Shown here piece after piece: positions 8,191 through 14,380 of a stretch of DNA of 14,380 nucleotides. Below the pieces are notes generated by a model. That model was not told the DNA's origin and searched no databases. It saw nothing but the letters and a program-made list of their open reading frames with translations. Both the position numbers and the translations under genes were made by a program. Every line of letters starts with the position of its first letter. The first letter of the stretch is position 1. Source of the stretch: Candidatus Zixiibacteriota bacterium (GTDB lineage Bacteria > Zixibacteria > MSB-5A5 > UBA10806); assembly GCA_003520965.1 (NCBI GenBank), contig DOTU01000194.1:15331-29710 (forward strand). Direction: 5' to 3'.

Positions 8191-8221
8191 TTGTAGTATC
8201 AGCTTAGGCACATATTATAAT
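8191..8221 (+). promoter_or_regulatory. Promoter for the M50 protease gene
   Basis: An exact TATAAT (8216-8221) lies 19 bases after TTGTAG (8191-8196, 3 of 6 matches to TTGACA). Initiation near 8228 would leave a very short leader that begins close to the AAGGGA ribosome site (8228-8233). The -35 is weak and its spacing long, so the -10 carries most of this call. Together with the minus-strand promoter it fills the 216-base divergent gap 8027-8242; I see no small gene or RNA there. Confidence 0.45.
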
Positions 8222-8242
8222 AGGGAAAAGGGAACTTGGAAA

Positions 8243-9337
8243 ATGGGAGTTAATGCTACGAATAATCTGGCTCAAAGAATCGTTGAATCCCTGATAGGCA
8301 TTGCCGAGATAAACGCAGTTTTTACATCCAAACATGAAATCCTCTTAAAAGGGACCCCTGTCGTCAGCTTAATAGGCTTGCAAGGGGTAATTGAATCCAA
8401 GCTTCAGACGCTCGGGTATCAAGCCGAAATCATTTCAACCGAGCCACAACTTGTGATCCGTCTAAGGACTCTCAAAACTATCGAAAAGACAAAATTCCCC
8501 TGGCTAAATCTGGCGCTCTTTCTGGTTACGGGTGCTACAACCATTTTGTCGGGCGCCTGGCAGGAGGGGGTAGATTTTTTCTCGAACCCGGCGCTATTGT
8601 TACAAAACCCGCTTATGGTGCTTCAAGCTGGACTGCCATTTTCACTTTCGCTATTAGCCATTATGCTCTGTCACGAGTTTGGCCATTATTCTGCCGCTCG
8701 CATAAATAAAGTCAACGTCACTCTGCCATATTTCATCCCTGCACCAAATTTAGTTGGCACCTTTGGGGCGTTTATCAGATCAAAATCGGCTTTTATTAAT
8801 AAGCGTCAGCTTCTTGATGTCGCTGCTGCTGGACCTCTGGCGGGCCTGGTTATCTCTATTATTATTCTGATAATTGGAATAGGCGGATCATCATTTATAC
8901 CGCTTCCAAAACCCAGCGGCAACGCCATCTATTTTGGGGAATCGATCTTGTACAAGCTGATAACCTTTCTTATGAAAGGGCCTACTCCCTCAGGCTCTAT
9001 CTTAGCGTCAAACTCTATCGCTTTTGCAGGATGGGTGGGGCTGCTGGTAACAATGATTAATCTGCTACCTATCGGGCAACTTGACGGCGGCCATATTATG
9101 TATGCGCTCTTTGGAAAGTATCAGAAATTCCTAGCTTATATGGCTATGATAGGACTTTTAATTCTATCATTTTGGTGGATCGGCTGGGCTCTTTGGCTGA
9201 TAATCTCCGTCATATTGAAACCGGCTCATCCGCCAACATTAATGGATGATATCCCTATAGGGCGGGGAAGACGATTTATCGGATACTTGAGTATATTGGC
9301 TTTCATTCTTTGTTTTATGCCGATACCAATCTGGTAG
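8243..9337 (+). CDS. M50 (site-2-type) intramembrane metalloprotease
   Basis: A 364-residue multi-pass protein expected to cleave substrates within the membrane plane. Residues 1-82 are a soluble N-terminal region that I do not recognise beyond similarity in style to plant/cyanobacterial EGY-type M50 proteins. Hydrophobic segments lie at about 87-105, 128-150, 194-216, 255-278, 296-326 and 345-362. The zinc-binding HEFGH (H144, E145, H148) sits in the second segment. GPLAG at 197-201 and NLLPIGQLDGGH at 273-284, with D281 as third ligand, complete the M50 signature. No PDZ domain is present, unlike RseP. AAGGGA lies 9 bases before the ATG. It is divergent from the M14 gene and convergent with the M36 gene. 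The substrate is unknown; an anti-sigma factor or membrane regulator would be typical, but none is encoded nearby. Confidence 0.93.
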   Translation: MGVNATNNLAQRIVESLIGIAEINAVFTSKHEILLKGTPVVSLIGLQGVIESKLQTLGYQAEIISTEPQLVIRLRTLKTIEKTKFPWLNLALFLVTGATTILSGAWQEGVDFFSNPALLLQNPLMVLQAGLPFSLSLLAIMLCHEFGHYSAARINKVNVTLPYFIPAPNLVGTFGAFIRSKSAFINKRQLLDVAAAGPLAGLVISIIILIIGIGGSSFIPLPKPSGNAIYFGESILYKLITFLMKGPTPSGSILASNSIAFAGWVGLLVTMINLLPIGQLDGGHIMYALFGKYQKFLAYMAMIGLLILSFWWIGWALWLIISVILKPAHPPTLMDDIPIGRGRRFIGYLSILAFILCFMPIPIW

Positions 9338-9363
9338 AATTAAAATAAACTTATTTAAAGATA

Positions 9364-9393
9364 GAGGTGTCAGATCCTTCGGCCTGACACCTC
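9364..9393. terminator. Perfect 10-bp hairpin, probable bidirectional terminator
   Basis: GAGGTGTCAG (9364-9373) pairs perfectly with CTGACACCTC (9384-9393) across the 10-base loop ATCCTTCGGC, which contains a CTTCGG element. It lies in the 82-base gap between the convergent M50 and M36 genes. The flanks are AT-rich on both sides, but neither has a long uninterrupted U tract (CGTTAATTTG rightwards; TATCTTTAAATAAG leftwards). A dispersed palindromic repeat is an alternative reading. Confidence 0.65.
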
Positions 9394-9419
9394 GTTAATT
9401 TGCTCTAAACAACTAAGGT

Positions 9420-12329
9420 TTACTTTAACAGCAGCATCTTTCGGCTGGCAGAGAAATCCGAAGCCTGGAGACGATAGAGATAAACACCGCTGGCAAGATC
9501 ATGTCCCGCTTGATGCGAATCCCAGATAATTGAATGAGTACCCGCGCTTTGATTGGGAGTTACATTTTGAAACACCAATCTGCCAGCGATATCAAAAATG
9601 GATAGAGTAACATCAGATGATTTGGGGAGATCATACAAAATCTCAGTTCTACCGTTAAATGGATTGGGGTAATTCTCGTGCAGGGCGTAGCTTGTCGGCA
9701 GACCTCTCCCCCGTTCCCCGCCAACGGATGTCAGGGTAATTGAATAGAATGTGAGATCGTCAACGCCCCCCTCAACTATACCGCCGCTGCCTTTGTCAGA
9801 AGCCGAGAAGCGCAGTTTCACTTGTGATCTTTGTGATATTACCTGATCGACTAAAAAGCGCGCCCTAACCCAGCTATTTTCAATAGAAGTTAATATTTCA
9901 ACCGGGGACCACGAAGTTCCCCCGTCGCTGGATATTTGCACTTCAAAAGTATCGTCGACATTGCGCGTAGTGGTAAACCATCTGAAATATTCGATGATCG
10001 GATTGTCATAGGCTGAAAGGTTATACAGCGGGGTAGTCAGGCTGGTTTTACCGCCATCAACATCGTTGGCGCCATTATCGGGATTACCGGTAGGCTGTTG
10101 GCCGGTAATATAGCAGTATATACCAGGCGCCGGTGTATGGTCGTCCTCGGGTTGGTACGGGATATGAGGGACGCTGTCCGCATAGGTACCGATGGGGTCA
10201 ACACGTGTCCAAACCCCGGCGGTGGCATCATCCCCGGTAGCTCCCACAATCCAGCTTGAGGCCCGTTCCAGGCTGTCAGCTCGCTGTGTCGTGGGTTGGC
10301 CAATGATGAAAAAGAAGGTTGGCGATGGAGCAGTCACAGGATTGGTTATGACTCTACCAGAAATATCAACTACAGAAATATAGTATTCAACCAGTGTCCC
10401 CAGAGGCTGCGCCGGAATCGCGCCTGCATATTCGTTCGGATTTGCCGTAGGAGTTAATTGGATTAATTGAAATGGCCCGGCGTTCCCGGTTCGGTAATTA
10501 ACGAATACGGAATCTCTGTTAGGCGGCGTGAAAGTAAAGCTCAGGTTAACGGTCAATTGATATGGATTGGATGTATCCATCGTATCGCCTAACGGTTGAT
10601 GCGAAATAGTGATTATATCCAGTGGATGAATACCATGTAGATCGAAAGCAGGCATAATCTGGTCCCAATGCGGAGTTCCGTTGTACAAAGTATCATCGTC
10701 ATCGTCGTATTCGAGGATATCAACCAGATAATCCTGATAATTTGCCGAATGTCCATAACGCGCGAAATTCCAGAGCGAATCACAGTAACCGGTTCGCGGC
10801 GCGAGCGCCTCGCGAAGATCCCACAGAGCGCCAGCAATAATCAAACCGTCATTATGAGATTCGCCGGTCCAATTCTCGGGATAGCGGTTGGTATTATCGA
10901 CCGTACGCAGATAACTGTCGGGGCCAGAAGTGTAAAATCCCCTTCCAATTAATGGTTGATTGGTAATAGAGGCCGCAGTGTAATCCGACCACCCCTCATG
11001 TTGCGCTCCCGATGGTGACAACGGACGATATTGATAATCGGTGATTCCGTGCCCATACTCATGATAGATTACATCAGCGATTTCACCGGTATTTGTACAA
11101 CCTCCCCCGGCTGCGAAAAAATTCACTGAAGCACCATCCCAATAAGCATTACAAGTTGAATTGATGTTAACCTTGGCAGGAAGAGGAAAATCAAGGCCGA
11201 CGAATTCAAGATCTATGGCCTTGATAAAATCATGCACCACATTTACATGGTAGTAAACATTACGCTCGTCATTGCTGGCCTGGGGTGTTGCCCAGGTAAT
11301 ATGCAAGGTATCCCCGGGCGCGATAGTATCAACCAGCGCCGGTTGTGTGCTGGTAGAGTCTTTCACTTTGACATACAACCCAGACATTGAGAGGTCGAGT
11401 CTACGCAATAGCGAATCGGGCACGTCAGCGCTGAAGAAACCTTGTGTATCGGTATCCAGAGTATCAAGCCCAGCGATCCTGACATTATGGTATTCGAATG
11501 GTAAAGTTATCAAAGTATCAAACGGCGTGGTTGGAAATATCTTACCGCTTAGGTAGCCGTCGACCGTTTCATAATAAATGATATTTTTTCGATAAAGCAC
11601 ATGTCCCGTATTGGCATCAACAATCGTTTGCCAGCAGGCAGGCTGATCGGTGGTGACATTGGTTTGATAGGCCAGACGATAATCAAAGCGATCAGCGCCC
11701 GGTAACGGTAGGACGATAAGACTTGGTTCGCTTGTTTTCCGAACCGAGCTGACCAGACCAAAAGCAGCCGAGTTTTGTGCAGCCAGAGAGGTAAGCGCAG
11801 GTGTCATTGAAATGTTGATACCCGGTAGATAATCGCATTGGAACAGAACAACATTACCCCAATCCGAAATGCGCACCGAGATCATGCTGCCAAAAACATC
11901 AAGGCCTCTGTATTGCTGCTTAAAATCAACAAACCAGTGATGACCTCCATGACGAGAAGAAACAAGCACAAGATCTTCGGTCGAAATCTTCAATAGCCCA
12001 ATATTAGTATTGAGAAATGATAGAGCCAGATTACGAGCCTCATCTGCGCTTTTGGGCACACCGATATAGATCGCTCCGCCCCAGGCGCGGTGGATCAGGC
12101 CGGTTAATATATTTGCTTGTCCAGTCCACCGGCTATGCTCACGCACAAAGGCGTTCCAGGATGGATCGCTTTTTGAAAGCGGCATGAGATTAGCCAGATA
12201 GGCCGGGTCCTGATCGTAATAGCCAATCGAAATTGCCTGATCAATCGCGGTATTGTCAGTAACAAAAGCATTTGCTGAAATCGAACTAAGTAGGATTAGC
12301 AGACAGATTAAAACCCAAAACCTCTTCAT
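9420..12329 (-). CDS. Secreted M36-like (fungalysin/thermolysin-type) metalloprotease with type-A sorting domain
   Basis: A 969-residue secreted endopeptidase. Residues 1-21 are a signal peptide (MKR, hydrophobic core, ISANA). About 55-250 is an FTP/PepSY-like inhibitory propeptide ending in IVDANTGHVLYRKN. About 255-345 is an inserted beta-sandwich. The gluzincin catalytic domain (about 355-570) has HEYGHG (zinc ligands H423 and H427, catalytic E424), third ligand E445 in HEGWSD, and SHNDG with H492 as the likely transition-state histidine. The run of five Asp at 542-546 before TLYNGTPHWD may bind calcium. About 571-675 is an Ig-like domain, about 685-865 an immune-inhibitor-A-like sandwich (QISSDGGTSW ... 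GGVDDL), and 880-969 a sorting domain. A strong AAGGGAGG site lies 5 bases before the ATG. It appears monocistronic, with a hairpin just past its stop, and all catalytic residues are present. Confidence 0.94.
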   Translation of the reverse strand: MKRFWVLICLLILLSSISANAFVTDNTAIDQAISIGYYDQDPAYLANLMPLSKSDPSWNAFVREHSRWTGQANILTGLIHRAWGGAIYIGVPKSADEARNLALSFLNTNIGLLKISTEDLVLVSSRHGGHHWFVDFKQQYRGLDVFGSMISVRISDWGNVVLFQCDYLPGINISMTPALTSLAAQNSAAFGLVSSVRKTSEPSLIVLPLPGADRFDYRLAYQTNVTTDQPACWQTIVDANTGHVLYRKNIIYYETVDGYLSGKIFPTTPFDTLITLPFEYHNVRIAGLDTLDTDTQGFFSADVPDSLLRRLDLSMSGLYVKVKDSTSTQPALVDTIAPGDTLHITWATPQASNDERNVYYHVNVVHDFIKAIDLEFVGLDFPLPAKVNINSTCNAYWDGASVNFFAAGGGCTNTGEIADVIYHEYGHGITDYQYRPLSPSGAQHEGWSDYTAASITNQPLIGRGFYTSGPDSYLRTVDNTNRYPENWTGESHNDGLIIAGALWDLREALAPRTGYCDSLWNFARYGHSANYQDYLVDILEYDDDDDTLYNGTPHWDQIMPAFDLHGIHPLDIITISHQPLGDTMDTSNPYQLTVNLSFTFTPPNRDSVFVNYRTGNAGPFQLIQLTPTANPNEYAGAIPAQPLGTLVEYYISVVDISGRVITNPVTAPSPTFFFIIGQPTTQRADSLERASSWIVGATGDDATAGVWTRVDPIGTYADSVPHIPYQPEDDHTPAPGIYCYITGQQPTGNPDNGANDVDGGKTSLTTPLYNLSAYDNPIIEYFRWFTTTRNVDDTFEVQISSDGGTSWSPVEILTSIENSWVRARFLVDQVISQRSQVKLRFSASDKGSGGIVEGGVDDLTFYSITLTSVGGERGRGLPTSYALHENYPNPFNGRTEILYDLPKSSDVTLSIFDIAGRLVFQNVTPNQSAGTHSIIWDSHQAGHDLASGVYLYRLQASDFSASRKMLLLK
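9423..9692 (-). other. C-terminal type-A sorting domain (Por/T9SS- or FlgD-like) of the M36 protease
   Basis: Residues 880-969 read YALHENYPNPFNGRT, then LYDLPKSSDVTLSIFDIAGR, then SGVYLYRLQASDFSASRKMLLLK in outline. This matches the conserved layout of type-A C-terminal domains used for secretion or surface attachment in the FCB group: an ENYPNPFN start, a VxLxIFDxxGR strand, a GVYxYRL strand and a K-M-x-L-L-K end. Whether this organism has the matching secretion system cannot be seen here. Confidence 0.88.
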
Positions 12330-12347
12330 ATTTTCCTCCCTTACGAA

Positions 12348-12375
12348 ATTATCATATTCTTATTACGTTTAACAA
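12348..12375 (-). promoter_or_regulatory. Promoter for the M36 protease gene
   Basis: On the minus strand TTGTTA (12375-12370, 4 of 6) and GATAAT (12353-12348, 5 of 6) are separated by 16 bases. Initiation would fall near 12341, right at the AAGGGAGG ribosome site (12342-12335), giving a leader of about 12 bases. The surrounding gap is AT-rich, so chance matches are possible. Confidence 0.4.
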
Positions 12376-12435
12376 ATTTCAAGGTAAATTAATTCCACTA
12401 TGTTTATTATATATTATTGGAGCTTAAATATAAAC

Positions 12436-12464
12436 TTGATTTTAAGCAATCGCTTATTAATATT
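12436..12464 (+). promoter_or_regulatory. Possible promoter giving a leaderless MetE-like transcript
   Basis: TTGATT (12436-12441) and AATATT (12459-12464) are 17 bases apart, each matching 4 of 6 consensus bases. Initiation would fall at about 12471, next to the ATG at 12472. No Shine-Dalgarno sequence precedes that ATG, which fits a leaderless message. The 142-base gap 12330-12471 is very AT-rich, so this is weak. I see no SAM or cobalamin riboswitch in it. Confidence 0.2.
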
Positions 12465-12471
12465 GAATATT

Positions 12472-13443
12472 ATGAAAATAAAAGCAGCTATTCATTCGAG
12501 TTTCCCCAGGATTGGGGAGCAACCGGAGGAGCAGAAGCTTCGCCGGGCAATCGCTAGTTTTGAGGCAGGAAAAATTACAAAGGATGAGCTAACCGCCATT
12601 GAAAACCAGGTGGTTGATGAAACTATTAGCATTCAAGTGGATACCGGTCTTGAGCTTGTAAGCGATGGTTTGATCCGTTGGTATGATTTAGCCTCGCATA
12701 TCGCCAAAAACCTGAAGGGGTTCGAGATCAATGGCCTGTTAAGGTTCTTCGATACCAATACCTACTATCGTCAACCTGTTGTGCCAGGCGATATTTCTTC
12801 CGGCAATGGCAATCTCAGTAAGGAGATTTTTTATGCTGCGAATAAGGCTGGAAAACCTGTAAAGGGTGTACTTTTGGGGCCGCTCAGCCTAGCAGCCATG
12901 TCGCTCAATAAGTCAGCGATGAAACTCTCAGAGTTTTCACTCCGTTTGGGAGAGTTGCTTGGACAAGAGGCCGCCATGATGACTCAAAACGGTGCGGAGT
13001 ATGTGCAGGTTGAAGAGCCGTGGCTGGTCAGGAATCCTGAGCATTTTGATCTCTTCCGAGAATCGTTTGACCGATTTTCGAAAGCAAAGGGAAGCGCCAA
13101 AATTATTCTGTCGTTTTATTTCGGAGATATTGGCAAGCTCTACGACAAGTTGGGAGAAATTCCAGCCGAAATGATTGGAATCGATTTCACCTACTCCCCC
13201 GGCCTTTTGAATCGGATTACATCTGAAGGTTCAACAAAGCCGCTCGCGCTCGGAATTCTCGATGGGCGTAATACGAAGCTGGAATCGGCTTCGCAAATTG
13301 CGCGCTCACTTGAAGCGCCGTTAAAAAGGATAAACGGAGAATGTCACCTGACCACCTCATGCGGGTTGGAGTATCTGCCTCGATACTACGCAATACATAA
13401 ACTCAAGCTAACAGCAGAAGTTGTCAAACTATTAAACGGATAA
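12472..13443 (+). CDS. MetE N-terminal-domain-like protein lacking the zinc ligands
   Basis: A 323-residue cytosolic TIM-barrel protein of the MetE superfamily. HSSFPRIGE (8-16), an EAGKIT...L helix pair, VQVEEPW (178-184), LGILDGRN (260-267) and TTSCGLEYLP (294-303) follow the layout of the N-terminal MetE domain (Meth_synt_1: FPRIGE, DGRN, SCxL). It is also clearly homologous along its length to the next gene. Where the catalytic domain has the zinc pair H-x-C, this protein has S214 and Y216 (LSFYFG). The glutamate ligand is replaced by T240. Only C297 remains. It therefore should not bind catalytic zinc. I chose the ATG at 12472 because homology begins there. An in-frame ATG at 12400 would add 24 AT-encoded residues without domain character. 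The next gene starts 7 bases after its stop, so the two are surely co-transcribed. It probably serves as a structural or folate/substrate-binding partner. Confidence 0.85.
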   Translation: MKIKAAIHSSFPRIGEQPEEQKLRRAIASFEAGKITKDELTAIENQVVDETISIQVDTGLELVSDGLIRWYDLASHIAKNLKGFEINGLLRFFDTNTYYRQPVVPGDISSGNGNLSKEIFYAANKAGKPVKGVLLGPLSLAAMSLNKSAMKLSEFSLRLGELLGQEAAMMTQNGAEYVQVEEPWLVRNPEHFDLFRESFDRFSKAKGSAKIILSFYFGDIGKLYDKLGEIPAEMIGIDFTYSPGLLNRITSEGSTKPLALGILDGRNTKLESASQIARSLEAPLKRINGECHLTTSCGLEYLPRYYAIHKLKLTAEVVKLLNG

Positions 13444-13450
13444 ATTAAGT

Positions 13451-14380
13451 ATGAGTCGTAAGTTATTAAAAGAATTAGGCATACCCCTCCCCCTTTTACC
13501 TACTACTTCTGTAGGCAGTTTCCCGAAACCAGACTACCTGACCAAGGCCCGGACCGATCTCAAGCGAGGCCGAATCAATGAGAAGGAACTGACCGCCCTG
13601 GAAGGTCGCGCGACTAAAGAATGGATAGATTTTCAAGAGCAGATCGGGATTGATATTTTAGTTGATGGCGAAATGTATCGGGGTGATATGGTGGCCTATT
13701 TCGCCGAGCATATCCCCGGCTTTGATCCGGGAGGGCTGGTTCGGTCTTATGGCAATCGTTTCTACTACAAGCCGATTATTAAGGGCAAACTGACCTACCC
13801 TGGTCCAATTACGGTTGAGTGGTGGAAGCGCGCTCAGTCGCTCACCCAAAAGCCCGTTAAGGGGATGCTCACCGGACCCTACACAATCATGGATTGGTCA
13901 TTTAATGAATACTATGACGACCGCGCATCGGCTACATTGGCCCTGGCGGAACTAATCCGCGAAGAGGTACGCGAGCTTATCGCGGCTGGGTGCAAGATAA
14001 TTCAGGTTGATGAGCCCGCTATCAGCGTCAGACCGGAAGAACTTGAGATCGCTCGGCTGGGGCTAGAAAAGGTGACTTCTGGGCAGAATGCTTATTTTAT
14101 CACCCATATTTGCTATGGGGCCTTTGAGAAAATATATCCGGCGATGCTCAACCTGCCGGTGCATAATTTCGACCTGGAGATGTCCAACTCCGATCTCGAT
14201 ATGTTAGAGGCGTTCAGGCGTCACCCATTTACTAAAGATATCACCTTCGGTGTGGTTGATGTGCATTCGCACCTGATTGAAGATGCAGGGATGATTAAAT
14301 CGCGCATACTAAAGGCGCTTGAATATCTGCCCAAAGACGCCGTTTGGATAGACCCTGATTGCGGGCTTAAGACCCGCTCT
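13451..14380 (+). CDS. MetE C-terminal-domain-like methionine synthase (core MetE), cut by window edge
   Basis: 310 codons, open to the right edge; I translated it by hand. It is a zinc-dependent homocysteine S-methyltransferase of the MetE catalytic-domain type (Meth_synt_2). Visible motifs are TTSVGSFPK (18-26), a KRGRINEKEL helix, IQVDEPA (184-190), the zinc motif ITHICYG with H219 and C221, FDLEMSN with E243 as third ligand, GVVDVHSH (267-274) and DPDCGLKTR with C304 as fourth ligand. The full catalytic set is present and only a short C-terminal helix should be missing. The protein is a single barrel of roughly 330-345 residues when complete, not the 750-residue two-barrel MetE. It follows the N-domain-like gene by 7 bases. 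The methyl donor could be methyltetrahydrofolate, if the two barrels assemble, or a methyl-corrinoid protein, as reported for some single-barrel core-MetE families. Sequence alone does not decide. Confidence 0.92.
   Translation, partial: MSRKLLKELGIPLPLLPTTSVGSFPKPDYLTKARTDLKRGRINEKELTALEGRATKEWIDFQEQIGIDILVDGEMYRGDMVAYFAEHIPGFDPGGLVRSYGNRFYYKPIIKGKLTYPGPITVEWWKRAQSLTQKPVKGMLTGPYTIMDWSFNEYYDDRASATLALAELIREEVRELIAAGCKIIQVDEPAISVRPEELEIARLGLEKVTSGQNAYFITHICYGAFEKIYPAMLNLPVHNFDLEMSNSDLDMLEAFRRHPFTKDITFGVVDVHSHLIEDAGMIKSRILKALEYLPKDAVWIDPDCGLKTRS

Noticed and set aside
8203..8221. Possible sigma-54 element TAGGCAC before the M50 gene
   Set aside because: The GG of the -24 half is present, but at the required spacing the -12 position is AA instead of GC, and the region is better explained by the exact TATAAT.
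12330..12471. SAM or cobalamin riboswitch upstream of the MetE-like pair
   Set aside because: The gap is only 142 bases, shared with the divergent M36 promoter, nearly all A and T, and shows only a 5-bp stem (TAAGC/GCTTA at 12443-12456). No riboswitch core could be recognised.
12400..12471. Upstream ATG at 12400 as start of the MetE-like gene
   Set aside because: It adds a 24-residue hydrophobic N-terminus coded by AT-only intergenic-like sequence, and homology to MetE begins only after the ATG at 12472.

Overview
The window looks like chromosomal DNA from an uncultured bacterium of the FCB superphylum, in the Zixibacteria / Marinimicrobia / Cloacimonadota neighbourhood. This is an inference. 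It rests on a very large secreted M14 peptidase ending in a dockerin-like repeat (GDAN...NGLDVV...NYFKG twice), a secreted M36-like peptidase ending in a type-A (Por/T9SS-like) sorting domain (ENYPNPFN ... GVYLYRL), and a sigma-54 (NtrC-type) regulator fed by GAF-domain kinases. Base composition is moderate, with AT-rich intergenic gaps. There are no tRNA, rRNA, CRISPR or insertion-sequence signatures. Coding density is high and no gap exceeds 220 bases.

Layout from left to right. (i) 8026 down to 1, minus strand, is probably one transcription unit: a 1290-residue M14 carboxypeptidase, a soluble GAF histidine kinase, a hybrid receiver-GAF-GAF histidine kinase, and an NtrC-family response regulator cut by the left edge. 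The gaps are +20, -8 and -4 bases, so the three signalling genes look translationally coupled. A sigma-70-like promoter (TTGACA, 16 bases, TATTTT) precedes the peptidase. (ii) 8243-9337, plus strand, is a membrane-embedded M50 site-2-type protease, divergent from the M14 gene, with an exact TATAAT box. (iii) 9420-12329, minus strand, is the secreted M36-like metalloprotease. It converges on the M50 gene across a perfect 10-bp hairpin that may end transcription in both directions. (iv) 12472-14380, plus strand, holds two tandem MetE-type (cobalamin-independent methionine synthase family) genes. The first resembles the metal-free N-terminal barrel of MetE. The second resembles the zinc-bearing catalytic C-terminal barrel and runs off the right edge.

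Biologically, the window combines extracellular protein degradation (M14, M36) with a fully cytoplasmic two-kinase sigma-54 signalling cascade and an apparently split methionine synthase. The two observations most worth following are the split MetE pair, in which one subunit has lost its zinc ligands, and the coupling of a dockerin-tagged exopeptidase gene to a two-kinase NtrC cascade.
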